64,000 nt of DNA, taken from assembly GCF_003597395.2 (NCBI RefSeq), contig NC_133778.1, positions 10,627,937-10,691,936 of the forward strand. The letters are read 5' to 3'. The notes beneath the pieces were generated by a model. That model did not search any database. It saw only the letters and a list, made by a program, of their open reading frames with translations, and was not told the origin of the DNA. This document shows positions 9,569-20,807 of the stretch, in pieces. This DNA is from Chelonoidis abingdonii (lineage: Eukaryota > Chordata > Testudines > Testudinidae). The position numbers were made by a program, and so were the translations under genes. How positions within the stretch are numbered: the stretch's first letter is position 1; the number at the start of each line of letters is the position of its first letter.

Positions 9569-12500
9569 AACACAGGAAATAAATGACCTGAGCATTGTTC
9601 AGTGTCTGTACTGCTCTAGTGGAAAGTGGTCCCGGTCCACTGTCAGAGCCAGGTCATGGGCAGCCAGACCTAGTGGTCAGAGCCAAGCAATAATAATTGT
9701 ATCTCTGACTTCAGTGAGAGCTGGAGCAGCCCCTAAATTAGGAGACTGTCTGCTCAAGAACTAGAAGGGCAAGTTGATGGAAAATGATAGGCTGGGTGGG
9801 CAATGAACAAAGTGTTGTGCAGATAACTAGGAGGAAGAATACATAAATAATTAACTATGCAAGGTGCTAGGCGGAGTTACTGTAAATGGATGAGATTTCT
9901 CTGTGTACATTTCACTGACCTTGATCTCCTTATCTGCATGCATAGCAATGCATCTTCTCACATGTGCAGGCAAAACCAAGATTAGCTGGGGAATGTTCGG
10001 TGAGTTGGAGTTCTCCTTGTCAGAAAGAGAAGATGGAAACAATCAAAGTCATCTTTCATGTCTGACTACAAACACACTGGAAGTAAAGCCAAGACAAAGT
10101 AAAAGCAGAAGTCCAAATTTCTCTTCTAGGTCATGCATTTGTTAATAGTTGGCTGTGTTGCTAAGAAACAGCTGAAATGAGTGACTTTCATCTCCTGGCT
10201 GATTTCCATGATTAGGACTCAGCATCTCATCAGCAAGGCTCTGAACTCACAGTCTCTGTTGCATTGTAGTTGATCGGGCTGTATAGTCTCTCGAGGACAG
10301 TTTTGAGTTCTAATTTTCTTATTAACTAGAAGCTGCAGTTAATTCATTGTATCAAGATCAAAATATAACACCACACCAGAGTTTCAAAGCAAAGTCCTTT
10401 TCACAGCACTATTATGTCTGTTACTTCCCGGAGTCACACATTTTCCCTTATCTTGGGTCAAATGCTGGTTGTTTTTACACACGATGCAGGGGCAGCCAGG
10501 AAAGCCTCTCCGAGATCCCTGGAGAGGCCCATAGAGAGCCTGTGTTGACTGTGTGGATTTTAGTTGGGCCACCATAGCTCTGCCCCTGTGGGGACCACAC
10601 TAAAATGCAAAGCAGTCAGTGCTCCATAAGCCTCCATTTGGATCTGAGAGAGGCCATCTCGCACAGAATCACTATGGGAGCCTGCTCAACTGAGATCCAG
10701 CCCATCTTCCAGCACCTACAAGGCCTCCCCCACTCTGGGGATCACTCTTCTTCCTGGATGATGTAATGTACACAACTGGCTGGGAGAATTTGGGACAAAA
10801 TACAGTTGCGAAAGTTACTCTCAGGAACTGCTGCTGGTGTTTGAGACTTCTGCTTCTTTTGTTGACTGTGCAGGAGGGGAGCTGTTATTCCTGTTCAGCC
10901 ATCAGGAGGCAGAAAATGTTCTCCATCCTTTCCATTTACTAGGAGTAGGAGCCCCACCAGATACCCAAGGCCCAATCCTTGGCCCGCATTCTCCACCACA
11001 TGGAAGCTGCTGGGCTCCCACTTGCCAAGAAAGCATCAATATCATCCCAGGATTGGTTTCAGGCCCTTGCCTCAGGGCATAATGTATTGGCTAACCAGAA
11101 GTGTTGTCAAAAGTGTCAGCACAAAGTAGATTCTCAGCCCAACATGGGCTACAGTTCCCAGAGACAGCCCCCTCACCCCGAGCCTTGGACTCCTACAAGA
11201 GTCAGACAGACTTGCTTTCCCTTGCTCCTGCAGTCAAGTAATCTGCAGTTCTTGCTGGTCCTTTCAAGGACCAAGTGGTCTTCTGACCCTCAGCCTTACC
11301 AGTGAGGCAGGTAATTAGTCACAGGTGGGGACCATCTCCCCTAGAGGGGCCAAGCCCCATGTGATAGGGTAATAAGGAATGAAAGTTTTCACAGACAAGT
11401 ATTTAGTCACCTTTTCCTCCTACAAAGTCACTGGGCCCTGCTATGCAAGAATCACAAACCTGCATGTATTGTCTTTGAGGAAAGCACATTCAGAAATGCC
11501 CTGAAGATGCTGACGGAATAACACTTTACCATTTCCAGTAATGAAGTCTTCTGGAGAACATTAGGCACTTAGGAATATGCCAGGGGAAAGGGTACATGAT
11601 CTACAAAACAGTAGATTTTTAAGCATCTTTTTGGGAGTCAGTACACTCACTTTTCACTGTTCTCAAAACTGCAAGCAACTTCCTCACCTTAATTTCTGGA
11701 AATGAAGGTGGTATCTCTGAACCTACAGCTCATGAAAGAGGCCTCCAGAGAACAGGGAGAGTTATCATTTACACAAGTTTCACTCTAAAGAAAACTAGAG
11801 ACTGTAGATATAATTCATTATTTGAACAACAGATTTTCCAAGCCCACATTAATGTATTTTGTGCATAAATAGGTCACTCTGATTTGTTGGATATTTTGTT
11901 TGTTTTAGGTGAAGGATTTTGCATTCAAAAGGGCTTATGTGATTTTGGAGTGTGCGTCTCGTTTTCAAAAACATCTTAAGGCCCAGATGGAAATCAGTGG
12001 GGGTTACGTGTCCACACACCTTTCAGGATATGGGCTTTGAGGGTCTATGTTCCCCTGAGAGTCAATTGGACTTAGGCTCCTTGGTCCTTTAGGTGCTTTT
12101 ATCCCTGGTGTTTGTGAGCACATTCAAAGATCAGCTGGGCATCACTGGCACTGAAATGGGGCAGGTATAAATGCCAGCCCTCAGGTTTCTCATTGTCTGA
12201 TTCACAGGCACAATCAAGGAATTAGACCTCCCGCTGCTAGTAACTACTTGTACAAAAGTGGAGATGATTTATAATAAAAAATCCATATTATCAGTGATTT
12301 TCCTCAAAAATAGTCATTCATTTTTCAGATTAAAATTTGCTTTAACAGCAGTAAACTTAAATTACAACTGAGTTAATTCAAATCTAGCATATCCTCCAAA
12401 TATTCTATTTAATTAAGAGCAGTGAAATGTTGACAGCATGTACCCTAGCTATTGATTTATAACATAGAATGAGCCATTAGTCTCCTTGTGTCCCAATTTC

Positions 12501-13831
12501 ATTAAATACCTAGTACACTAGCTAACGTAAAGAGTAACTGTTTGGCACAGCGATACATGTGATTATTATAAATGCTGTAGTAACTCAGATTGTTATGGAG
12601 TGGTTAATTCTGAGCTAAAATATTGGCAAGGGCCTATGGCAATAATGAATCAATATTGTGTCCCACAAAGGGAAAATTCTATTAGCAAATCCATATAGTA
12701 ATAATCATGTTAAGCTTCATTCTGAAGATACAGTAATTCTGTGAGAAAAGAGTGAGGCAGATTCACTGGTCCGCACCAGCTGCTCACACAGCACAAGGCA
12801 TCAGTAACCCCAGTTAAACTGCCTGGGTAAGTAGCCGAGTTCATGGCTGCTTTGAGTCACTGGAGTGGACCCAAGCAGCTAGAAAGTACCAGTGGATCTG
12901 ACCCAGTTTAATTTAATTACGTGGGCCCAGCTCCTTAAAAGTATTCAAGCTCCAAATACCATTGGGAGTTAGGCACCCAAATATCTTTGAGGAGCTGGGC
13001 TCTGGATACTCTTATTTCAGCCACTAGACATATTTTACCTTACATGAAACAAATCTGGAATGGATAATTGCTATGGCTGACTAGAAGGGCTAGATTAATA
13101 GTATGTGACACACATGTATTTTTGGCTTTAACATACCAGTAATGCAGCCTTAGCCAATGCAATGGGTGGAACTGATTCTGGAGTGGTGCTTTACACACAT
13201 TACCACTTTCCCTTTAAAAGGGATACTGGTACGGTGTTTAAAAGTTATGAGTCAAGCCTTGGAAAAAAAAAAAAAAAAAATCACCAGACTGGCTTAAAAA
13301 TCATGAGATTAAATGTTGGGTTGGCTTTGGCAAGAGAGGGGGAAAACACTGTGTGCTAATACAATAACTGCCATTTTGTCCACCACACCCAGGATTGAAC
13401 CAAGTCCCCTAGAGACAAAAGCATGAGCTGATACAGTTTGAGCTAAAAAGGCATGCGTCCTTAGCTGCAGCTGTAACAGACCCATGTCCTCTGGATCGGG
13501 GACGTGTATCACACACTCACCATGTGCCAACCAACACTGATATTTCGCTCTGGGAGCAGATTCTCAGTTCCATTCCAGCTGCTTTACCTACTTTGGTAGC
13601 ACAAAGCTTGCTGCAGAGCTGTCATAACTGCTAACCTGGAATTTCCCTAGCAGTTTTGGAGGGGACGCAGATGCAGTAGTGGCTCTGTGCCTCCCTCCTA
13701 CCTATTTTGGCCCTCGGTGTAGGAGGTATGGTCAAGAAAGAAGAGGCTTTGGAACAGGCATCATGGGTCTCTGGGGTTTTTTTTGGGGGGGGGTGGTTGG
13801 GTGGGAGGAGCTACTGACAAAGGTTACATAG
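9569..13831. other. Unit A DNA without recognised genes
   Basis: Collinear with B in two parts (38693-41205 and 46905-48720). A poly-A tract lies at 13263-13280. About 215 bp near 12170-12385 have no match in B, where the 5.7-kb block carrying a Tigger sits instead. I see no exon-like conservation. Confidence 0.5.
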
Positions 13832-14462
13832 TGTAACAAAGTTTCCTCTCACCTTGGTGGGTCCTGTGCTTATTGGCAGATTTGCTCACCTCAGTGGGTC
13901 TCCCCTCTGGTGGAACCCACAGTCTGGGTCAACTCCTCCTGTGTTGATCAGGAGGTTTGGAGGGAACCCAGACCGCACCCTCTACTCCAGGTTCCAGCCC
14001 AGGGCCTGTGGATTGCAGCTGTCTATAGTACCTCCTGTAACAGCTGCATGACAGCTACAACTTCTCTGGGCTTACTTCCCCATGGCCTCCTCCAAACACC
14101 TTCTTTATCCTCACCACAAGACCTTCCTCCTGGTGTCTGATAACGCTTGTACTCCTCAATCCTCTCAAGCAGTTCACTCTCAGCTCCTTGCACCTCTTGC
14201 TCCCCAGTTCCTCACACACAAATCTCACTGACTAACTGGGAGGTTTTAACTAGTTCCAGCCATCCCTTGGATTGGCTTCAGGTGGCCCAATCAATGTAGC
14301 TTATCTCCACTGTCTTCTAGAAAGATCTTAATTGGCCCCAAGTGTCTGATTAACCTGGAGCAACTACCATTTGGTTACCAGATACTAGGGATTTGGTTAG
14401 CCTGCAAGCTACAATACCTGTTCTTACTACTTTACGTAGCCATCTGGCCTTGCACCATCACA
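13832..14462 (+). mobile_element. Solo LTR, present in A and absent from B
   Basis: 631 bp starting TGTAACAAAG and ending CATCACA, flanked by ATAG at 13828-13831 and 14463-14466. Unit B has the uninterrupted site at 58008-58011. TG...CA ends and a 4-bp duplication fit a retroviral LTR. A relative starts at 63733. Confidence 0.5.
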
Positions 14463-14466
14463 ATAG

Positions 14467-15680
14467 TGATGTCATTACTAGAAGAAATGACTTCCAGCAG
14501 TAAAATCAGTGAAAGCCTCTTAATTGAATTGCAATGATGCGTGTGGTGGGACAGATCCTAGATTTTGGTTTAGTCAGGATATCCAGCTCAGTTCCGTGTG
14601 TATCAACAGTAGAGAAGAAGATGGAAATCTGCAGATACTGCTGCTTCCACTGTCTAGGGTGAGTTGCACTGGAAGTCTGTAATAATGGAGAAGTATCTTA
14701 CCACATCCACTGGCACGACAGGGGTGAGGAGTGGAAGGCTCTACTTTTGAACATCCATAGGCTGGATCATAATTGCACACAGGGAAGCCATCTCAAATAA
14801 ACGCAAAGAAATCTGTATTACTGAACGAAAAACAACAAGGAGTACTGGTAAAAGGACCTAAAGACTGACAGGATTATTGGGCAGAAAGCTGCCCGTGGGT
14901 AAAAACCGGTCCACAGCACTGCAGATGCACTGAACTTGGACACTAGTATTATTAGTAGTTTAGAACTTGTACTACGGCTCACATCTGCTGAGGAGTTTGG
15001 GTATAATAAATCGAAGTTCGTCTTTGTTATAAATTGAGTGAGGAGATCTCACGGGGGAATATTCACCTTAAGGCTGCATTCTCAGTGGCCTGAATATCCT
15101 TCAGTAGAGATGTTAAATAGGAATACTATAGCTGTCTATTTTCTTATTTTACTCCTGAGAATCAGGATTGGTAACAGGGCAGCAATCACAAGCAAGTGCA
15201 TCAAAGACAAGTTTGGATCTTCCATGTGTGTATAAGGGCAATTCAACAGGCTCATTTGAAAAATAAAAACAAGACCAGCCAGCTAGTAAAGTAACTTGGT
15301 ACTTAGCTTGGGAAAAATACGCAAAAATTTCATTAAAACATTTGTTGAAATTTAAACACATTTTATACACTGGGGTGCTGTTCACACTGGCCTGTGTGTT
15401 TGCTCCAAAACACGGGTGGAATTGAGCTAATGTTAAGAGCATAAAGTGATCAGTAGGAATTGCAACATGTTATAGCGTCAACACACTTTGCGGTTTTTGA
15501 AATGAGTGAACATAAATTTACTTTCTGAGAGGGTCTGCAGAAAAAGGGACCTAAGAGGTGACAGGGACGAGGAAACCTGTAATATGAGTTCAAAGTGTGT
15601 CCTTGTTGCCAAGAGCTAATGGGCTCATTTTGGCTGTAATAAAAATTAGGTGGGGCATTGCCAGCTTGATGAAGGGACGT
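14467..15680. other. End of unit A and start of spacer
   Basis: Collinearity with B ends near 14700 (60430 in B). The remainder shows no gene or clear repeat; the longest open frame (15442-15149, minus) has no recognisable features. Confidence 0.5.
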
Positions 15681-15699
15681 GATCATTTCCTACTCTATC

Positions 15700-16254
15700 T
15701 GACAGTGGTGAGGCTCATCTGGAGTAACTGTTCCAGTTTGGAGCCCCACAGACAAGAATGGATGTGAGAAATGAAAAGAGTCACAGCTGGAAGGGCATAG
15801 AAAACTATTAGGGGCGGGAGTCATCATGCTACTTATGAGGAGATGCTAGAGGGAACTGGGAATTGTTGTAGTCTGCAGAAGAAAAATGAGTGGATTTGAT
15901 AGCTGCTTTTCAGGACTACTGCTGAAAGGGGTCAAAGGAATGGATCTACCACATGTTAAACTGTTCTCAGTGGTACCAGATGACAGAACAAGGAGTAATG
16001 GTCTTAAGTTGCAGTGGGGCAGATTTAGGTTGGATATTAAGAAAAGCTTTTTCACTAGGAGAGCGGTGAAGCACTGGAATGCGTTACCTAGGGAGGTGGT
16101 GGAATCTCCTTCCTCAGAGGCTTTTAAGGTCAGGCTTGACAAAGCACTGGCTGGGATGATTTAGTTGGGAATTGGTCCTGCTTTGAGCAGGGGGTTGGAC
16201 TAGATGACCGGCTGAGGTCCCTTCCAACCCTGATATTCTATGATTCTCTGACAT
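15700..16254 (+). mobile_element. CR1 LINE 3' end
   Basis: Encodes the CR1 tail segment [20 protein letters not shown] (about 16048-16107) and ends with the typical 3' terminus GGTCCCTTCCAACCCTGATA followed by TTCTATGATTCT. Shared with many sauropsid CR1s. Confidence 0.5.
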
Positions 16255-16320
16255 CTGGTTTCATAAATTATGCTCATCTACTCAAGGATAGAAATGCTAT
16301 CATATCACATGACTTATGGC

Positions 16321-16476
16321 CTGTGGGGTGACCTTAGGCAAGTCACTTTGCTGCTCTGTGCCTCAGTTTCCCCAGCTGTAAGATGTGGATAATGATACTA
16401 CTGACCTTTGTGAAGCATGTTAAGTTTTACTGGTGAAAAACACTATATAACAGCTAGATATTATTATTATGAAGCC
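16321..16476 (+). repeat. MIR SINE, plus strand
   Basis: Contains the MIR order GACCTTAGGCAAGTCACTT, CTCTGTGCCTCAGTTTCCCC and a degenerate 3' part ending in an ATT-rich run. Confidence 0.5.
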
Positions 16477-17142
16477 ACTGAGTTTCAGGTCTGATGGCTC
16501 AAATGTAATGTTTTGTTGACTAATAAGCCATAGGGTAAACAAAAAGATGTTGAATGTTTTCCTAAGCAATATTCTCAAGTGTGTTTGTTATTGGTTTGCA
16601 GGAATTTTGCAAACAGAAATAGAGGCAAAATTCCCTGGCTGTGAATTACTCACTCAGCTCTACTTGTTAAGAGAAGAAATCACATTTGTAAACATTAGCT
16701 GCAGAACACTCTGGATGGGGTGTTCACTCCATAGACCTCTACACAAACAGAAGAACTGCATGCAGCCAGCCCCACAAGGAGCATTTTTCTGTTTAACCTC
16801 ACAGGAGAGCCAGCTCAATATTGCTGGTCAGAGCAAACAGGACCCCAGAGGTAACATGGAGCACACACATCCCTCACCAGCTCCCTTCCTTTCCTACTGA
16901 TGGCATGTGATGCTCAGCTCAACACTTACCTGCAGCTCAGCTCCAAAGCAACCAGTGCACCATGGCTACAGGCAAGGAATATGTTCAGATGCTTTTGATT
17001 TCCTTCAGCCTGCGGGCAGGCTTGTGAGCTACCAACCAATGACCCAGTTCCATAATTCTCCTAGCAGTGGTCCCTTTACCATATGCATAGTAGTACTGTC
17101 GCCCTAGAATGCATGATATAGGATAAGGCTCAGCATAAATTC
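16477..17142. other. No recognisable feature
   Basis: Unique-looking DNA. The 117-codon frame at 16547-16900 has no signal, domain or homologue that I recognise. Confidence 0.5.
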
Positions 17143-17150
17143 TTATAGCA

Positions 17151-17636
17151 CAGGGGTGGGTAAACTTTTTGGCCCAAGGGCCACATCAGTGTGCTAAACT
17201 GTATGAAGGGCCAGGTAGGGAAGGCTGTGCCTCCCCAAACAGCCTGGCTCCCCACCCCCTATCTGACCCCTCCCACTTTCCCTTCCCTGACTGCCCCCCT
17301 CAGACTCCTCCACCCATCCAACCCCCATGGTCCCTGTCCCCTGACTACCCCCCAGGACTCCTTTCCCCATATCCAGACCCCCAGCCGTCTTACCATGCCA
17401 CTCAGAGCAGCATGTCTGGAGCTGCGCCTCCCGGAGCCAGCCATGCTGCTGAGCTGCCTGGCATGAGTGCGCAGCCCCGCCACCCAGAGTGCTGCCTGGC
17501 AGTGGCGTGGCTGCAGGGGAGGAGGGACAGCGGGGGAGGGGCTGGGGGCTAGCCTTCTCAGCCAGGAGCTCAGGGGCTGGGCAGGACAGTCCCACAGGCC
17601 AGATGTGGCCCGTGGGCCGTAGTTTGCCCACCTCTG
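17151..17636. mobile_element. hAT element with 8-bp target duplication
   Basis: 486 bp with termini CAGGGGTGGGTAAAC and GTTTGCCCACCTCTG, and TTATAGCA at 17143-17150 and 17637-17644. The GC-rich interior makes open frames on both strands that are not genes. Confidence 0.5.
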
Positions 17637-18109
17637 TTATAGCAGAAGGGAAGTAATGTAAGCCACCCCCCTGTGAGTGCAATGAACCTGTGGCCAATGG
17701 GGTGGGGGAGGGCTCCCTGCGTCCAGAGTATGGAGCTGAATTGTGACAAGGAGCTGGTGGGTTGTGCTAGGGCCAGAGCTGCTTTGGAAAGGCCCAGTCA
17801 GCTCCAAGGGCCATGCTCTCAGCCCATCTAGGCTGATGTGGCTTCATCTCAGCAGGAGGATACGCATGTTTCATGGGGCGGGGGGCAGGGAGAGGAGGAG
17901 GGCGGCGTTCCTCTCCCAAATCCTTAGCACTTGATGCAGCAGCTTCCTCCACTGCACTCAGGAGTCCCCTGCCTCACACCCAGCTCCCTTCCCCCGAGCC
18001 AGACTTCACCCCTCTTCCCTGCTCCCGATAACGTCCTGAGCCCCTCTCCCATCCCTCTTAACTTAGCTTCTCATAAGCCAAGATGGCCACCATTTTCAAC
18101 TCCCCACCA

Positions 18110-18710
18110 GGCTCCAGAACCTGACTCTGTGACCCCCACGGCTCCACCCCCCACACTGCCCCCAGGTCCCCACACCCCTGCCTCTGTGACGCCCCTTACC
18201 TCCAACCCCCACACTACCCCCAGGGCCTCACTCCCCCAGCCTCTGTGACGCCCCTTACCTCCAACCCCCACACTGCCCCCGGGGCCTCACTCCCCCAGCC
18301 TCTGTGACACCCCTTACCTCCAACCCCCACACTGCCCCCGGGGCCCCACTCCCCCAGCCTCTGTGACACCCCTCTGCCTCCAGCACCCCCAGGGCCCCAC
18401 CCATACTTTGCACCTGTGAACCCCCCGCCTCCAACCTGCACACTCCCTTCAGGGCTCACATCCGCTGCCTCTATGACACCCTCATCTCCAACCCCCCAGG
18501 GCCCCACACCCTTTATCTTTGTAATACTCTTGCCTCCAACCCTCACGCTTCCCCACGCCCCCTACCACAGTTAGACTCTCACCTCCAACCCTCGCCCCCA
18601 GGGCCCCACATATCCGGTCTTTGTGACCCACCTTCCTTCCTTCAACCCCCACTGCCCCCCAGGGCCTCACACACCCTGCCCTCCTCCCCCAACTCTCACA
18701 GATCATTCAC
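18110..18710. repeat. 59-bp minisatellite
   Basis: CCTCTGTGAC recurs at 18181, 18240, 18299 and 18358, a period of exactly 59 bp; diverged units extend on both sides. Units are C-rich on the plus strand. The long glycine/valine-rich minus-strand frames here are translations of the repeat. Confidence 0.5.
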
Positions 18711-18717
18711 CTGGTTA

Positions 18718-18840
18718 TGTCCGATGAAATGGGTATTCACTCACAAAAGCTCATGCTCCAATACATCTGTTAGTCTACAAGGTGCCACAGGACTCTTTGT
18801 CACTTTTTACAGATCCAAACTAACACGGCTACCCTTCTGA
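18718..18840 (+). repeat. Reptile SINE/LINE-type 3' tail
   Basis: Contains the familiar turtle repeat tail landmarks CTCACAAAAGCTCATGCTCC, TAGTCTACAAGGTGCCACAG and AACTAACACGGCTACCC. The family name is not certain. Confidence 0.5.
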
Positions 18841-19319
18841 TGCTGGTTGCCACTGATCACCCCTGAGGAAATCTGCATCAACCAATCCCTTATGTGAAGT
18901 TTCCCCATCTGTTTCCTGCTGACCTGTTAATGTTCAGCTAATAGCTCACCCCAGTCAGGGGACCAGGGCCTCTCCCTTCCCTCCTCACCCACCCCCATGG
19001 GAAGGCCATTCTCTGCACCTACCTCCTTTGTCTCCTGGGCTGCTGTTGCCAAATGGGTTTTACTCCTCCTGGCCTGGGTGATGCCGGTACCAATAACTGG
19101 GCAATACCACCACCACCTGCCTCTCCTGATGTGTTGCCAAGCCTGGAGCTCCTGCATTTGACATCCCACAGCTCGGCTCCCTCCAGAAGTGGTGGAATGA
19201 GGGGCGGTAGTAAGCATAAAATAGGACCCTTAGGTGTCTTGTTCTCAAATTCCAAATTTGCTGGACAGCCCCTTGAGACATGGGACTATCCTGGTAAAAG
19301 GCAGGTTATCTTGTAGTGC

Positions 19320-19635
19320 TGCCAGACCTTGTGAGTTTTTCTGAATCTTGTGATATTTGGTGTTATTCTTAAAGCTCCAGCTCCTGGAGTCAAGTGATTA
19401 TGTGTGAGTCTCAGCTTTAATTTAAAATAAAAAAATATATTTCTAGGCCTTATGATTGAGGAAAATGGCTAATAAACCTGACTCCCAAAAGTCTCAATAA
19501 CCAGCAGGCAATTACAAAAGAATCCATCAGGTATTATTTTTTTTTTTAAAAAAAATCTCATGATTTTAAAGGCAATCTTGTGATTTGGGGGGACCTGACT
19601 AATGATTTTTGAATTTCTGGGGTTGACAATACTGT
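19320..19635. repeat. Interspersed repeat with short TGATTT motifs
   Basis: An AT-rich stretch containing repeated 'tcttgtgatttt'/'catgattttaaa' words and ending GGGGTTGACAATACTG. It resembles a common amniote DNA repeat; the family is not identified. A similar scrap lies at 13250-13310. Confidence 0.5.
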
Positions 19636-19849
19636 CACTTTAAATCAAACTGGGAATATGTCCTTCAGAGCCAAAATATTTTTTGCTTTTAATTCCAGAA
19701 TTTCATCCTCATGGGGAAGACAATGACACTTCACCAACATTTAGAGAGTCCAGGCTTGATCCTCTGCTTTCCTGAACTATGTAGTGTCACTTACACACAT
19801 GCAAAGTGATGCAAAATGCATATAAAAAGTGCTATAGTGGGAACATACC

Positions 19850-20050
19850 TATAACTTTATACTTTTCATTATTTTAAGTATCTCTGTTATGTCCCCTCTC
19901 ACCATCCAGTTAATCTAAGGAGTATTAATGTCTTCAATTTCTCCTCATCTGGAAGTACTTCCCTGCCTCTAATCACTTTTGCTGGTTTCTATTTTTGGAG
20001 GTGATGAGATCAGAACATACTGCAGTCAGCAAGCAGAGAATCAACCATCA
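19850..20050 (-). mobile_element. Old CR1/L3-like LINE fragment
   Basis: Contains TATGTCCCCTCTCA and words in the order of the antisense CR1/L3 3' coding region. Diverged; overlaps the likely end of the IFNL 3' UTR. Confidence 0.5.
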
Positions 20051-20068
20051 ATTTGTATCACTTCACTT

Positions 20069-20807
20069 TTTATTTTACGTCTTCCAGTTTTTTATATTAA
20101 ATATGATAAAAAACAGTCCATTTGATAAATATGCACATAAATAAATGATAGATACAATAAATAACTTAAATAAAAATCAGATTTGTTTAAATAAGAATCG
20201 CATCAGATGGCTTAACATGATGTCAGCCAGTGAAACAAAAATAGATTCTCGGAATCTGTCTAATACAGCAACACATTCCATGCATCAAAATTATTATGTT
20301 TTCCAGTATCTTTCTAAGACACTAATGAAATACTCACTAGTCTGTAAATCAAAGAAACAGGTGAAAAAACTAGTCCTTTAAATTAAAATAAATAACGGCA
20401 ACACTTAACGTACTATTGGCAAATAGTTTTGTGTAGCAATAAACCAACACAATAAATAATAATATCCTCCAGGGCCATATTTAATCCCACTGAAATCACT
20501 GGCCAATCTCCCATTGATTTCAGGGGGAACAGGCCCTACACTTTAGCTGCAGTTAAGGAATTGGCCTGGAACCAATCAGCTACTGGCAATTGGAGTCGGC
20601 GAGGTCTGTTCCTGGAGATCAGTTGTATGTGAATCTTTTGTTCAGAGATCATGGGTGATGGGTATCTGTGGTAAAACGCCAAGGAGGAAAGAGCATCACG
20701 CCTGGTTAAAATACAGTGTTCTGTAGGAAGGATTCAGGGTTCCCATTTGCTGGGCTCTGCAGTGTCTGATTAGATGCATGAGGTGAGACCGCGTAAAGAC
20801 CTGGCTT
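20069..20807 (-). promoter_or_regulatory. AU-rich 3' UTR and poly(A) signal of the intact IFNL gene
   Basis: Downstream of the stop (reading leftwards), 20097-20200 and 20380-20460 hold a dense group of ATTTA pentamers, seen on the plus strand as TAAAT, some overlapping as in ATTTATTTA. An AATAAA signal lies at 20074-20069, about 740 nt after the stop. AU-rich elements are known to destabilise cytokine mRNAs, including IFNL. The 3' end is inferred from the signal only. Confidence 0.5.

Larger units (their letters stand above)
290..14700 (+). repeat. Segmental duplication unit A
   Basis: Collinear in the same orientation with unit B (about 28060-60430). Matching anchors: 1955-2447 with 30420-30918; exon 1 4708-4869 with 32476-32637; 8173-8364 with 35979-36170; 10837-11080 with 39939-40160; 12395-13540 with 46910-48720; 13540-13831 with 57710-58011; 14634-14690 with 60372-60420. 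Unit A contains the left IFNL copy. It lacks most of B's insertions but has its own LTR at 13832-14462. The left boundary may lie outside the window. Confidence 0.5.

Noticed and set aside
18071..18706. Long glycine/valine-rich minus-strand frames
   Set aside because: They are translations of the 59-bp C-rich minisatellite in several frames.
18110..18710. CRISPR-like array
   Set aside because: The units are contiguous 59-bp copies with no unique spacers, in a vertebrate context.
20145..20381. Plus-strand 78-codon frame
   Set aside because: It is antisense to the AU-rich 3' region of IFNL and has no recognisable features.
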